Assembly (NCBI GenBank): GCA_947652605.1 | Contig: OX393578.1 | Span: 2,542,001 to 2,606,000 of the forward strand | DNA: 64,000 nucleotides | Source of the DNA: Elmis aenea | Lineage: Eukaryota; Arthropoda; Insecta; Coleoptera; Elmidae | Direction: 5' to 3' | Shown: positions 19,624 to 33,075 of the stretch, piece by piece | Position numbering within the stretch: the first letter of the stretch is position 1 | Layout: every line of letters begins with the position of its first letter | The notes under the pieces: generated by a model | The model's database searches: none | What the model was told of the DNA's origin: nothing | What the model saw: only the letters and a program-made list of their open reading frames with translations | Made by a program: the position numbers and the translations under genes

Positions 19624-22600
19624 TTACTGTTTGTGAGGAACGTTGTGATTTTGTGTCTGTTTAGGTAACGATCTAACTGGCCCTAACGTGAGAATAGACG
19701 TGGCACCTAAAGCGCTCAAATTGCAAACCGACGAGTTCCGAGCCGCGTTAACTGACACAACCGGTAAAGCAAAGTTCCCGTCGGGTTTGGAGCTAGGCAA
19801 TGGAATATAATTGTATATACCTAAACTTGTCAATTTTTGTAATATCCCAGGTTGTTTGAAGTCTATTAACGGGACACCTATCTCACAAGATCCGCCTGTT
19901 TTGTGGTAACTCTGACGATGTTTGTTTAAACCGCTGACGGTTGGATATTTGGCCGGGCATAACTCGCAGCAAAATGGCAATGCACCCCGTTGGACGTTAT
20001 TTTTTTGCGGAGATATCGCCTGTTTCGACGGTGTTCGGGTGGATTCTGGTGTGTTATCATCGGTCAGATCGACGGTGGTAAGCCGTGGATCGCCATTGCC
20101 GTTGGGCTAAGACATAAAATGATTGGTTTAAAATTCACAACTCTCGAAACCGAATTAAATTGATACCTGACAACATTCTGATGTACAATTAAATAAATAA
20201 AATATTACCTTGGCAGGTGAGCTCTGATTGTTCTTTGCGGGTATTATACTAACAGCACTGTTGAGATTGATGGCAACTGGGGGTGTCGGTGATGGGCAAT
20301 TTTTAGCGGGTGACTGTCTCTCTTTCGGTTTCGGAGTAGCTGTCACGGTAATGCCGCGAGTGGCCAAAATATTCGCGACCGCTTTAGCATCGGATTTCTT
20401 GGGACTCTGCGGTCTCGGTGGTGGATTCCTCACGGACAAAGTGATCGAGTCGGATAAATGCATTATGCTGTTATCTCCAGGATCCGTTGTGCCACCCTGC
20501 AAAAATCGATTATGATTTTTTAGTTTTTACTAATTTAGAATGACACTAAATAATATACAATTTTGGCCACTTAAATTACTTTAATCAATTAAAACCCTTT
20601 AAGGCCCAAAATAAGTTTTCTTAATATAAAGAAAAAAATGATTCACTTAATCAACTTAAAATATCACAAAATGAACAATAAAAAAATCTGTTTGTAATTA
20701 TTTTTCTTTAAATAGAAAAAAAAGTCGGTGGTTTCACCGGTTAACCACTTGGACAAAAAAAAAAACACTTTCACTTTTCGTGGTGTTTAATAATTTAGTA
20801 ACAAATAAATTTACTTTCAGCCCAAAATATTTTTTTTCCATTAAAAAAGTTCACTTCATTCACTTGAAATATCTTAAAATTAATATTAACTTTATAACTT
20901 CAGAGTCGAAAAACAATCTATACATAACTTATCACCTGATTAAAAATTACATATAAATTTAATTACCAGCCATTACAATCCACAAATTGCGCAAAATTTA
21001 ATAGTTTGTTGCAATTTACCATTGTTTGATAAGGCAACTTACACCAAGCAAAACATTTAAATGGTATTTTATTATTCACGCCTAATATTAACTTTATAAC
21101 TTCAGAGTCGAAAAACAATCTATACATAACATATCACCTGATTAAAAATTACATATAAATTTAATTACCAGCCACTACAATCCACAAACTGCGCAAAATT
21201 TAATAGTTTGTTGCAATTTACCATTGTTTGATAAGGCAACTTACACCAAGCAAAACATTTAAATGATATTTTATTATTCACGCCTATTTTAGTACAAATT
21301 ATTGCTTTCCACCAAACTTTTTTGTCGCGCACCCTTACTTTAATGTCGCAGGATTAGCACGCATCCCAAAATAAACAATTACAAAAGTTTCATCACAAAA
21401 TTTCCTTAATTATGCTGTGGAAATAGAAATATTAATTTATTAAGAATTATCGGGTGCACCCCACTTTGGAAACCACTGCTATAAGACATAGGGTACCAAT
21501 AGTGGTTTTAAAGCGTGGCCATTAGGGTTTCTTTCTCGGGATCCCGGTCCATTTTAAGCTATTTTATATTTCCCGGGATTTTAAAAAGTGTTATTTTCGT
21601 TTATTTTGTGCTAAGATCATTGTAATACTATCATAACTTCTCAGAATTTTATACTTGAAATAGATTTACTATCAGTAAATTATGGAAAAACTTTATTTTT
21701 ATTTCAAAATAATTTTTCTCTTTTAGTATGGCGCAAAGAAGCCCGGTCTCCATGACAAAGTTAATATCTTCAAAATGTTTTTAGTTTTATTTTTGTGTAC
21801 CCTGATAATTCAAAGCAAAATAGCTTATAAATGAAATTTTATTGATAATAACGATTTTTCTTTGCTGCTAGATGCTTTCAAGACAATTTCACCTACATCA
21901 ATAGAGACTGAGAGAGCATTTCATGCAGCAGGACTTTTTGTTAATAAATTAAGAAAGACTAATTGACTGAAGCACAGATCACCTTTGTTTTCTTAAATCA
22001 CATTACAAAAATTCATTGTAAAAATTATATTATTGTATTCATAAATATGAAATTGCAATAGAAAGGTTATAATTCCCAAATGTATGTTTCTCTCACCGAT
22101 ATTATTGAATTATTTATAATAATCATGGAGCAAAATGTATTACATATATGACTTGGAGTTGTTTTTAAGTAATAAACCGCCCTCTTAATTTTTTGAGTTA
22201 TTTATTTAAAAATATTGACATAATTTATTACATCCGGGATCCCGGGACAAGGGCCGATTTCTTCCCGGAATCCCGGGACAAACAAAATGGTCAAATATGA
22301 GAAACCCTAGTGGCCATTAGGTATCATGTAGTAAATTATTTGAAAGGTGGTTTCTTGGTGAAACCGCTAGGAACCGAAGGGTCAAATAGTGGCTTAATCA
22401 TTTATACCAAAGTTAGCTAAACAAACGTGTCAGTTTAAATCCTTACCTGAACACTTTGAATCTGTGGTAGTCCTCCATCTGTATTCTTGGGTTGCACGGC
22501 GATAACTTGACAATCAGGATCGTCGTTTTTATCAGGTACTAATACATCCATGCGTTTCTTCTTAGCCTGTAGGGCCTGTATTTGTTCAGCTGTCCTTTTC

Positions 22601-25600
22601 ATCATTCTTTGACCTTGTTGTCCATGAAAGGCGTTTTGATTCATCGGTGCTGGCGCACGAGGTCTAAGACCTCGTATTGTGGTAGGTTGGATAGGGCCTC
22701 TTGGCCTCGTTATCGGCATCCTATGCCTCATTATGGGTTGTCTGGTACCTATGGGGGGAGGCCTTTGAGGTTGCTGTGCAAATTGTCTTGGAGATGGTTG
22801 TCTTGGTACAGGAGGTCTAGGTGGAGTTGGATGACGGAATTGTTGTCCTTGTTGAGGCCCCTGCATGGGCTGTTGGTGCATTTGCGGCTGCATAGGCTGG
22901 GGAGGGTGATGGGGCATTTGGGGAGGCTGTGGCATCGGAGGAGCCGGAGGATAACCTGGTGCTGGAGGATAGTACATGTGATTTGGTGGCCTAAAAACAT
23001 TCGAGTTAGAGCTCTACACGAAAAACATTTCAAGAAAACTCACTGATATTGGTATGGTGGATACATGGGCGGTGGAGGTTGTCCAGGCATACCTGGATGT
23101 GGTGGGTACAAATGCTGAGGCTGATATCCGTGTGGCTGAGGAGCTTGAGGAAACTGTTGAATGTTAATTAAAACATTCTGCTGGTGCATACCATTATTAC
23201 CGGATGGTTGCAATCTTGAAACTTGCTGCGCAAGTTGTTGCATAGGCAAACCCGTTAAACTATCCAACGGGTTTTGGGACATAGATGAACCACTCGGATT
23301 GTATACTTGCTGTTAAAATAACATTTTCACAATTAAAAATCAACACCTATTAATAAATTAAGTTAAGCCATGGAGGCATCAGTCAACCTACCAAAGCATT
23401 TCTGTTTCTATCATCCAGACGGTCCAATGATATAAATTCGTTATCAGAACTGCTAAGACCAAAGTCTTTAGCGTGGTCGCTGTTATTAAAAAAGCTCGAC
23501 AATAGATTGCTTTCGTCCTTATCACCGAGATCTGGTAATTTTAGTGGATCTTCCATCGCCGATGAAGACCAAAGGTTTGAAGAATCATGATTTTCTGATT
23601 CAATGTCCACGATTTCTGTAATTAATCGACAGTTGACAAGCACTTATTATTAATTTTAATATTTAGTGTTGTAAAGAAAATATTTAAGAACCCCTTCACA
23701 AAAAAAAAGCGTACGCCACTGGCTTATTCAAGTACTGAGCATTTTGTGTATGTAATTTTAAAAAAAAATGTGCTAGCCGATTCGATTATGTTCTTTTATC
23801 AATTCGGTCATTAATATCGCCGTTGTATTTTGATTGCTAGCATGATAATAATGATCAAAGTGGGACGAATTAGATAACTTCGCGTGGGGACAAACTTTGT
23901 AGTAACAATATTGATGCAAGCATTAACACACACAGATAAACAAACGGTCGCTGTGCAAAAAACAATCAAAAACCTATTTCACGCGCAGAAATTTGCAATT
24001 AATTTGTTATCACCATTTGTTTACTAGATTATTAAGAAATTGCGCGCCATTTTAAATAGCCCATATATCACGTTTTGACACTTACTGAGCGTTTTATTTT
24101 TCACACCAGCACGTTGTGCACACACGTTCAGTTTTATAAGCGCTTATCGCGTTAATTACCATATTTGTAATAAGCGGTTTTATAATTGGGCCTAATAAAC
24201 AATTAAATGAGCTTTTTATGTTTGGTAAATTTGATAAGTTTTATGAGCATACCTGTTGTTAGCCATACACGCGTGAAGTAAACCGGCTTCTTAACTATCT
24301 TACTAAAGGTTCAGTGCTTTGGAATGAAGTACACATGAACACAACCCCCAAATGAAAATTTTGAGTACGATCCTGCGGTACAACCGATAACTGTACATAT
24401 CACTCGAGCTGAAAGAGGTCTAAAGACCTAATACGTGCAGCATCTTGTAAGAAAAACCAATAGCAGACTCCCGATTTACCGGGTTGGATGACCAAAAATG
24501 AATCTTCCTTAATCCGTATACATGGTTAAATAAACAAAATTGTAGGAAATAGTACGAATAACCTCCCTACGTACTTTGAAGCAATGGCGTAGGCAGGGGG
24601 TGTCAGGGGGAGGGGGTTAGAACCCCCCCATAGGTTCGCAATAAGTCGTGATAGAGCTGGAAAACTGTAAATTTCGTATTAAAAAAAAGGTCTTCGGCTC
24701 TTTTTACCGTTTATTAACCCCCCATGAAACCACCAAACGTCCTGCTGCAAAAAAAAACTTAAAAAGAGAGTGGTGACCTAAAAAATAGGCCCTCAGCTCT
24801 TTTTACGTTTATTAACCCCCCCATGAAAGCATCCTGCCTACGCCACTGCTTTGAAGATTCAGTAATGTATCATTATGGCAGATGTTTTTATTCTTTGTTG
24901 GGATATTTTAAATGGCCGGTTAATCGAGAGTCTGCGCTATAGTTGTCTTAAGGGTAGATTGCTCATCAAAAAAGGGATGTATTGCTCATAAAAAAAGGGG
25001 TGTATTGCTCATCAATAAAGGGGTGTATTGCTCATCAAAAAAAGGGGTGTATTACTCATCAAAAAAGGGGTGTATTGCTTATTAAAAAAAGGATGTTACA
25101 TACCTGAAGGTCTATAATCTCCATTAGGATTATCATCAGTTATTTCAGTTATAGTAAGAGATTCTTTTAGAAGACCTGTAGTCTTGATCCGAATTTTAGG
25201 ATATTCTGGCGACGGATCCGGCGGTGGCGTCGGCTCTGCCCCCGGAATATTCTCAGGGGAGTCCGTCGTTATATTTTCAGCATTGCTAGATGGTGATTGA
25301 ACGTCGTCGCTGTTCACTGGCGAAATTTCAGCTTCTCCATCCACGTAATTCGGAGAAAACTGTACATTCGTTATGTCAGATGTGTATTCCGAATTTTCTT
25401 TTTGGCTTTGTTCATTAGCAGTCTTTTCGTCCGTGATGGAATCGAAGTCCTTGTCTAGGAAGCAACTGTTTTGGCTTTCCGCCAAGTTATCGAGTATCTG
25501 ATAAGCCGCCGTTGTGGGAGAACTGACGATTTCAAAATTGTTGTTACTTCTGCTTTTCAGCGTTATTTTGATTGGCGCCGGTTGGATCCTTTGCAGGAGT

Positions 25601-26554
25601 ACCGATGGTTGTTTTATGTGATGTAGGAGATGTGATAGCAAGTAATATTCGCTTGTAAAATTTACATTACATTCTCTGCATCTCAAAGTTTCTACCTCCC
25701 CATTTTCAAGTGGTAATTCTGTAAATTTAAAAACGATTTTCACAAAATTGGTTTAATGACAAGTCATAAATCTAATTTAATGGCTTTTGTTTTGTGGTTA
25801 ATTAGTGCTTTTTAGTGTATCATTCTTTAAAAATGTTAACTAATTTTTTTAGATGACTTTCTGTTAAGGATACAACTTTTGACAATACTTTAATATTGAT
25901 TTTATAGTTGTCAAATCATTTTTGCTTGGACATTAATAAATTTACCCTATGTTAGTTAAATAAAACAATAATTAACAAAAATGTCACACCTTAAAAAGGT
26001 GTTCTCCAAATTGGCAAATTTCAAACTTTGACATGTGTCCAAAATATTAGTGGACGAATCAGGTTTGACAATATTAAACAAAATAATGAACTTGCAATTT
26101 ACTATATTTCAAACAATAGTAATTTTAAACCAAAAAAATTGTATACGCAACACGAAAAGATTGTTATTAATTTTGAGTGATACATATTATTTGTATAATT
26201 GAATTGAAGTAGAACTTGATAAAAATGAATTAACCTATATATCTTTTATTACAGGATCAAGGAGTCGAGAAAAAGTGGTAATCAGCAACCAGAACACAGT
26301 TAAGTGGGGGTCCGCCTGCAGCTTAAATTTGAGGCCCTTTTACATTTTTCCTGCAGGCCTGCTATTCAGGCCACCGGCACCGCCAGGACAGGAATAGGTG
26401 TTATAAAGTAAGGGTTTTGTATAGCGGCGGCCAATTTTTTTAGCGCATTTTTTAAAACTCTAGTCGCAAACCTAACAAAAATAATTGTAACTAAGCCTCA
26501 AAACTCACCATTTAAAGACGGTACTGGATTATATTCGACTACTGGGTGGCGCAT
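19624..26554 (-). CDS. Proline/glutamine-rich protein with two separated C2H2 fingers, unrecognised
   Basis: Seven exons join in phase: 26509-26554, 25104-25718, 23392-23615, 23044-23309, 22447-22990, 20209-20496 and 19624-20106, giving 821 aa. It begins MRHPVVEYNPVPSLN. One C2H2 finger (CRECNVNF...LSHLLHH) lies at about residue 24-45. An acidic Ser/Pro region follows, then a long Pro/Gln/Met-rich tract with an Arg/Pro-rich stretch (RQPIMRHRMPITRPRG) and a KKKR basic cluster that could be a nuclear signal. A second finger (CELCPAKY...HRQSYH) sits about 117 residues from the C-terminus. I do not recognise an orthologue. Composition and fingers suggest a nuclear regulatory or chromatin-associated protein (inference). 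Introns contain a hAT relic, a hAT MITE, a 202-bp duplication and a minisatellite. Confidence 0.85.
20881..21284. repeat. Tandem duplication, two 202-bp copies
   Basis: Copies 20881-21082 and 21083-21284 both start TAATATTAACTTTATAACTT and differ at only a few bases (for example CATAACTT versus CATAACAT). They lie in the intron between 20496 and 22447 of the two-finger zinc-finger gene. Confidence 0.9.
21523..22309. mobile_element. hAT element relic with exact 8-bp target duplication
   Basis: Ends are TAGGGTTTCT and AGAAACCCTA. The flanking 8-mers GTGGCCAT at 21515-21522 and 22310-22317 are identical, as expected for hAT insertion. Near both ends are CCCGGGAT-type motifs. Inside, on the plus strand around 21893-21964, is a remnant of the hAT dimerisation region (ETERAFHAAGLFVNK, resembling the family S-x-E-R-x-F-S-x-A-G motif), ended by TGA. 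The 787-bp length leaves no room for a full transposase, so it is a deleted non-autonomous copy. It is intronic. Confidence 0.9.
24582..24848. mobile_element. hAT-type MITE, 267 bp
   Basis: The ends CAATGGCGTAGGCAGG and CCTGCCTACGCCACTG form near-perfect inverted repeats, flanked by the direct repeat CTTTGAAG at 24574-24581 and 24849-24856. It carries two degenerate internal copies of a GGCTCTTTTTACCGTTTATTAACCC-like block and no ORF. It is in an intron of the two-finger zinc-finger gene. Confidence 0.9.
24960..25096. repeat. 23-bp minisatellite touching a splice donor
   Basis: About six units of the form TGCTCATCAAAAAAGGGGTG plus TAT, differing by a few bases and by one base of A-run length. 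The array ends within a few bases of the splice donor (GTATGT, 25103-25098 on the minus strand) of the 25104-25718 exon. Confidence 0.9.
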
Positions 26555-29505
26555 GGCGAGCCTAGAAAAATAAGTTTAAACTTAACACGACAATCTATTG
26601 ACGAGTAAATTTAATAACAATAAATATGATTATATAAAATCATTGCACACAGGACCGGCGTTAACATTTTTAGCACCCTATGAACTCAAGTTTCGCTTTC
26701 TTTATCTATGGTTTCGCTTTAACGTAAACGCCAGTCGTGTCTGTATATACATTGAATTATAAACCTTTCTAATACAGTTATGCTTAATAATTGATGTGTC
26801 CGCCATAACTATTTGATTATTAAAGATGAACTATGATATTCATTAATTTAGACGTTTGTAACTAAATCTAATAACTTTGGGGACTTTTGCAATACGGTTT
26901 AGGCCTCGATTCATGAATATTTAGTTTCATGAACTAACTTCACAACTGTCAATTACGAATCAAAGCTAGGTTATGTTTTATAAGGCAATATTTGTCTTTA
27001 AATTTTTAAGTAAAAGATTTGTTTTAAAAGTCAACGTTTGACAGCCGTCAAACTTTGACAGGTAGCACTTACACCACAGGACATACAACTTAAATGAAGT
27101 TATCAGGTTCAACAATCGTAGATTACCAAATAGAATTTCGAAATATCAGTAACATCGGGTCGTTGTTTTCAAACGTGTTTTTTTGCCATGTACCGCTCTC
27201 TATGGATGGCGCCACAACTTAACGCTGCTTAGCAATAATGGCACGAAATAGGATTTAAAGAACTTTCATTGAAGTTGCGGCTTTTAATCAGTGCTCAAAA
27301 GTAGTTTCAAAGTAATGACAACTAACACTCAACGAATTCCAAGAAGGATTGTTATACTTACAAGCATCGTTAACACGATTATTGTTAAGTTTTGCGGTTC
27401 AATTAAGTACGTTTTTAACTCTTCTTATCCACAAATTTATTATTCTGAACTTATTGATAAGTTTAATATTAGTTCCGATACACGAACAACGATTAGTAGC
27501 ATGTGAAATCACATAGACACCCGAATATATAACGGATTACCACCCAAGTAAGTCAACACAAGAGCTACGTCCTAGCTAGGTTTTCCTTTAACAGGCAACT
27601 CCACACTCCGGTTCAGTCAGACGAACGTGTTGGTACAAGGTTCTGAATGCACGAATAGCATTTAGCAAGTATTTGGGTGGGGATAGCGCAAGCGAAGAGG
27701 ACGGTGAACCGTTGAACCATTTGGTACCATGGCAAGTGGGGATAGCCAACAAATGAAACCTGGTGAAACTCCCTTTGTTTGAGATTGCGTCGGCATGAAA
27801 CTTGTTTACGACGGGTTTTATGTTTGTATAGATTACTGAAATGCCATGCATTATAAATGGAAAGTAGTATGGGATATTTATGTAAATCGGACGAAACTTA
27901 ATTTTAGTCAGACTTTGAATTTATGCGAATGCGTCACCCTGAAATATGCGCTTAAAATTCATTATGAAACAGTGAATTTCATCAGACGTAATAAAAACGT
28001 TAAGCAACATTTTGACTTAATAATGATGCCTGAACTTGGGTTAATGTACAGAAATGAAACGTTTAAGCTTGACTGACTCGGTTAACTTTTATGACACCCC
28101 AAAACTTAATTTGTTCAGGCAAGTCGGTGCCTTATCATCGCTTAAGCGTCATATAGATATCGGTTATCAAATGAAAAAAACACTACATGAATATTATATT
28201 TCAACAACTTTAGTTTAAGTTTAAACCGTTTCAGTATTTGATAAAAAATTTCATAATCCTCATAATTACAATGAACCTCGAAAGTTAAGCAAAAAAGTTG
28301 TGCAAAATATGTGCTGACGTGTGCAACAGCGAGTTATGTGGTTACATAATAGATAATTAGCTGCTAACTCATTAAAATTCCGAACGGAAACAGAGCAACA
28401 GATTAATGATGATAATCATCCATGGGTCTGGAAGCGGGGGGAATACAAACAAAAGCTGGTTCAAAAGACAGCAAATGTTCCAAATAGCTGATGTGGATTT
28501 TATTGGGGTCACGTTGCAAGCGTTGAAATATTATAGCAGCGACTGGAAATTAGTATTGAGTGCTTACTCAACAGTTGAGTGGTTCGCTTTACTGTTAACA
28601 AAACATAGAACATGAGCACAGCTGGGTCGTGCTGCGTCAGCTGTCATGGAAAATTGAGTGTTCTGCGCTATGCTGCATCGACACAACGACAGATATCGAC
28701 CGCGAAACCATAGCCAACTCTTACGTAATCGATTTTTATATTTAGCTGCACACGAGCGTACTGGGACTAAAAAAAAACTCCAAGTAGTCGCGTGATCAAA
28801 TAATTTCTCGTTTCGTTTGAGTTCGTATTCACATCAGAAACGGTGTACCACGAATAATGGTTTGGATTTTCGTGTTTCCCTGCCCACAAAACAATTGAAA
28901 CCGACATTTTGACGAGCGCAATACTGACAGTTAAAGCTTTTAGCAAGACAATGAATTTAAAAGGCATGAAGAAAAATTAAAGAATTTTGTACATATTTTA
29001 CATATCTTCAAAAGCAAAAAAAAAAGTACCTTTTGATTGGTAGCTTCTAGACTATTGATCGCAGTGCTGGCCAATGAGCAGCTGAGTAGTGGCTGGTCTT
29101 GGAAAACCACGCTCTTTTTCTCTCCCTTCTCTTTGAGTTTCCACTCACGGGACGCGAAGAGTTCACTAATAAAACTAAATTTTGATAGATTCGTCAATTT
29201 GTTCCTTTCATCTGTTTGTTGTGGTTTTAAATTCTATGATAAAATGCTATTGTATGTCATTTTGGTGTGTATTTCGTTTAAAGGTTTCTGACTCGCGATT
29301 GCTATTCACGTGGTAATATAATTCGAATGTAACTGATTAAAGATTTATGATTATTTAATTAGGTATTGATAAACACTGCATGGTAAAAAATAAATCAATT
29401 TTGGCACTTGATTAAATCTGCCCACGAGACCTCACTGTATCATCAATAAAATTTTATAGGATGTTGTTCCATAAAAATCACAGGTCTTAGATTATAAAAA
29501 ATATA

Positions 29506-30210
29506 TACAGGGTGATTGAAATTCGAGTTTAAGCATGTGGATCTCGCTAGCTAGATTATAGGTTTAAATTTGGAAAAGTTGCTAAATTTAGTGCTCATTA
29601 ATAATCCGAAAAGAAATTGGAAATATCTCAAACAGTGTGCGAGAAAATTGGGAAAAAACGATTTTTAAAAATCGTCTTCAACTCCTTTAGTTGATTGATT
29701 GTCATGGAAACAACATACACTACAACGACCGGCCTACCTGATTTATAATGGTTATTGTTTAAAACCCTTTTTTTTAAATTTGGCGATTAATTAAGAAGTA
29801 AAATACCATGTGTGATACATCAATGGATTCAGAAAAATAAATGCTATTTGATTATGTAAATAGCAAAAATTGCGCCCATAAGAAAAAATAAAGTTGGTTG
29901 TCATAAAACAAAAACGCATCGATCTAGGAAAAATTTGTGACCACCATCCGATTCGGCTTAAAAAGTTGCTTGGGCAATGTTTTTACACATTTGAAATATT
30001 TTGTACTCCAAGGGAGTTAAAGACGATTTTCAAAAACCGTATTTTCTAGTTTTTCCTAATTTTCTCGGATACCGTTTGAGATATTTCCAATTTCTTTTCG
30101 GATTATTAATGAGCACCAAATTTAGCAACTTTGCCAAATTTAAACCTATACTCTAGCTATTATAATAAGCGAGATCCCCATGCTTAAACTCGAATTTCAA
30201 TCACCCTGTA
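29506..30210. mobile_element. Foldback MITE, second copy of the TACAGGGTGATTG family
   Basis: It has the same TACAGGGTGATTGAAATT ends and the same internal blocks as 6398-7350 (for example CAACGACCGGCCTACCTGAT in the centre and TTGCGCCCATAAGAAAAAA in the right arm). Its left arm is about 250 bp shorter, so it is an internal deletion derivative. It is flanked by TA on the left and has no ORF. Confidence 0.85.
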
Positions 30211-32591
30211 TGTGCAAAAATTTGCTTCAATTAGCTAACTTTGTTCATCGGGTCTTTTAAATTGGACTAAATTGTGCATGCAGTATTGATGAACAAACAA
30301 TAAAGCTTTTGGCTGCAATCGGCCAACCACCTCCGCCAATGCAATTTTTACTCATAATTAAAAAGTAAACCTTACTACGTTCATGTGAACATTTATTTCT
30401 TTTGATAGGATTTTTTTGAGGAAAATGTTTAATTACAAACTAGTTAACTAGTAGGTCTAAAGTGTTAAAAAAAATTTTGGTGTTAGGCAAGTATTAGACT
30501 AGACAACTATGGTTAATTGGATTTATATTGCAGCAGTAACGAACTACAAAACAATAGTTATTTGTGCTGTAGAATTTCATGCCACGAGGAGGCCTAGTGT
30601 AACTCTCCACTAATTTAATTCGGTGCGACCTGTAGCATTTGTATTCGTTCCACTAATTTGCTTAATGGTTGCAAATTAATGTAAAGATAAACAGAATCAA
30701 GCCTGAGTCACCTTGCGGCGAAGGACGGTGCTTTTTTATCGTGTGGTTCAGCTTATCATAATAAATTAAACGGTTTTCGGGTACACGGTACAAATGAAGA
30801 TTAAAATCATGTGCATGGCTCACAGAAAACAGTTTAAGGAATAAACAAGCGTTTTTTTTTTTGTTAATGATAGATATCGCGTATGAAGATATCAACCAAA
30901 TTGTATTCGTCATGAATGTTTATTAACGTTTGGTTATCTGCCAGCTTGGACGCTCGCACTATAAAGCTAGATATGCGGGAACCTGCAGAATACTTGTTAC
31001 AAGCGCTAGGCAGTAAACCGCTGAAAGCGAAGTCTTCGTATATTCGGGTCTCCCCTGTTTCTCTGTAATGGGAGAATCCAAATGGATTACATGTCCCCTG
31101 CCAAGTGGCTCTGTCGGTTGCCACAGCTCTCCCTCCCCGCTCCCCAACTTCTCTCTGTTCTATTAATAAAATCCCCTCCATAGCTCACACCCAACGGCTT
31201 GGCAACCAAATGATAATAAATTCACACAAAAAAGTTTTGAAATGAAAACAGGATTTGGGCCCGTGAAGAGTAGGGGGAAATTTTATGAGTCATGAAAGCT
31301 GAGGCAATAAAAACAAATTCTAGACATCGTTACTGGGAGCTTTGGGAAAACAGGAAATTGAAGAGTTGCTATGGTTACCGGATTTCCATCGTCGTTTGCG
31401 TCTGTACGTCGAATTACAATTGACGTTTACAATTCTTTTCACATCAGCGATCGACACAAATGACTAAAGTTAACAGCTCGTTCGTAAAAGCTCTTAATAA
31501 TCAATTAATTAGCAATGCCTCATATTTTACGATTAATTATTTTGTAACGTTCAAAAATCGAGAACAAAATCATAAAATTTAATCTCGTTATTTATTGAAT
31601 AAAAGTAATCACAGATAACGAATTGTACAGTCACATGAATCACCTCACATTTGCCATGACTGATTCGAATGATTATTTAATGCTATGTTTAGACAATATC
31701 TAGAACACGATCAGAGGGGAAATGTGAAAATGTGGTATAGTATCGGTCATAATTTCTCGCAGTCGGTTCGTCGCTCTCACGATTAAATTATAGCCTTGGG
31801 AATGCTTGGTGGATAAGCATTTGTACACTTCGAAGGCGCCAGGGCCGGTTCTAAAATGTGTGGGGGGACAGACGTGACAATTATTTGCAGAGCCCAGGGG
31901 GGTTGATAGTTTGTACACCCTTCTACGACAGTGGCGTACGCAGAAAAATATTTCAGGGGGATATTGTTTTAAAATTCGCAAAAATAATTTATCCCCCCCA
32001 ATTCCCCCCTTGCGATCGCCAATGTTCTACGAACGGGACAGGTGTGGAAAATCATTACAACCCATAAAAGATCAGGGAAGGGCGCAGTTTTCTTATCAGG
32101 GAGAGGTTTTTTAGACAACTATCTGAGGAGTCTTCCTTTCTAGTTTGGTGATCGACTGAGAACCGTTAGATTTTTCTGGCGAAATTTTGTTTCTTTCAAA
32201 CGAGAAATAAATCTGAGTTATTGCATGTTGAAGAAGTTTTGCCAGATAATTTACAAGCCAGAATTGGCCAAGTTTTTTCAGATACGCAAGCTCGACCCCT
32301 GAGAATTGGTTGTGAAAATCGGCCGATTTAAAATTGTACCACGAAAATACACCTTTCGCAACTAACCCTCAAATAAATTGCGCGCGCCCCTGTTCACGAC
32401 TCGGCCAGCCAGTGTGTTTATAAATTTAAAATATCTATACATTCCTTGCACCTCCTAAGATAATTATCTGACTACGCCCCTGAGCTTTTTACTTTTTTAA
32501 TTTATGCCTCATCAAAAACGTTGCTATATTCAGATGAATTTAATAAATCTACCTACTGCAAAGTCAAATCTTAAAATATTTTTTTTATTTA

Positions 32592-33075
32592 TACAGGGTT
32601 TACCATGCCGATTAGGAATTTTTCAAAATAAATTATTTGTTTTTGCCATTTTTAACAATTGTTTCAAAAAAGTGCCAAGTGTTACACTCTGTCAAATTCA
32701 GAATAAAATGCTCTACAAATTGGCGTTAAAATCAAATATAGCGTCCATAAGAAAAAATTACCTGATGATGGTTTAAAAAAAGCGAAAAGTCGCATGGAAA
32801 ATATAATGGGGGATTTTGATTCCTTACAAAAAGTGGCCATGAAAAAGTTTTTACAGAAATGAAATTCCAAATTCGACATCAAATGTTACGGGCAAAAAAC
32901 AAAGTCCACTTTTTTAATTTTTCTCCTTTATCTCAAAAACCAAAAAAGCTAGATAAGTTCTATTTGCGTAAAATTATTAAGCACCTGAATATACAACTTT
33001 GCCCTAATTTAACCGAAGTTGTTAATCTTACCGTTTATGAGATCCCCATAGTGGCCCTCGAAAAACGAGAACCCT
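32592..33075. mobile_element. Diverged TACAGGGT-type repeat
   Basis: It starts TACAGGGTTTACC. Its right part has CTTACCGTTTATGAGATCCC followed by ATAGTGGCCCT, matching the right arm of the element at 40810-41591. The right terminus is degraded, so the boundaries are approximate. Confidence 0.5.

Noticed and set aside
22582..23046. 154-aa plus-strand ORF
   Set aside because: Antisense to the P/Q-rich exons of the two-finger protein; it crosses a splice junction of the real gene.
24960..25096. Regularly spaced repeat that could suggest a CRISPR array
   Set aside because: Units are contiguous without spacers, in an animal intron; it is a minisatellite.
27291..28076. Small plus-strand ORFs of 71-76 aa
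   Set aside because: No recognisable domain, no splice partners and no codon-use signal; expected by chance.
30662..31181. Overlapping minus-strand ORFs of 62-105 aa
   Set aside because: Several frames are open at once in a locally GC-rich patch; nothing resembles a known protein.
31930..32482. Possible hAT element bounded by CAGTGGCGTACGCAG and GACTACGCCCCTGA
   Set aside because: The inverted ends match poorly and the flanking 8-mers do not agree, so I cannot define one element.
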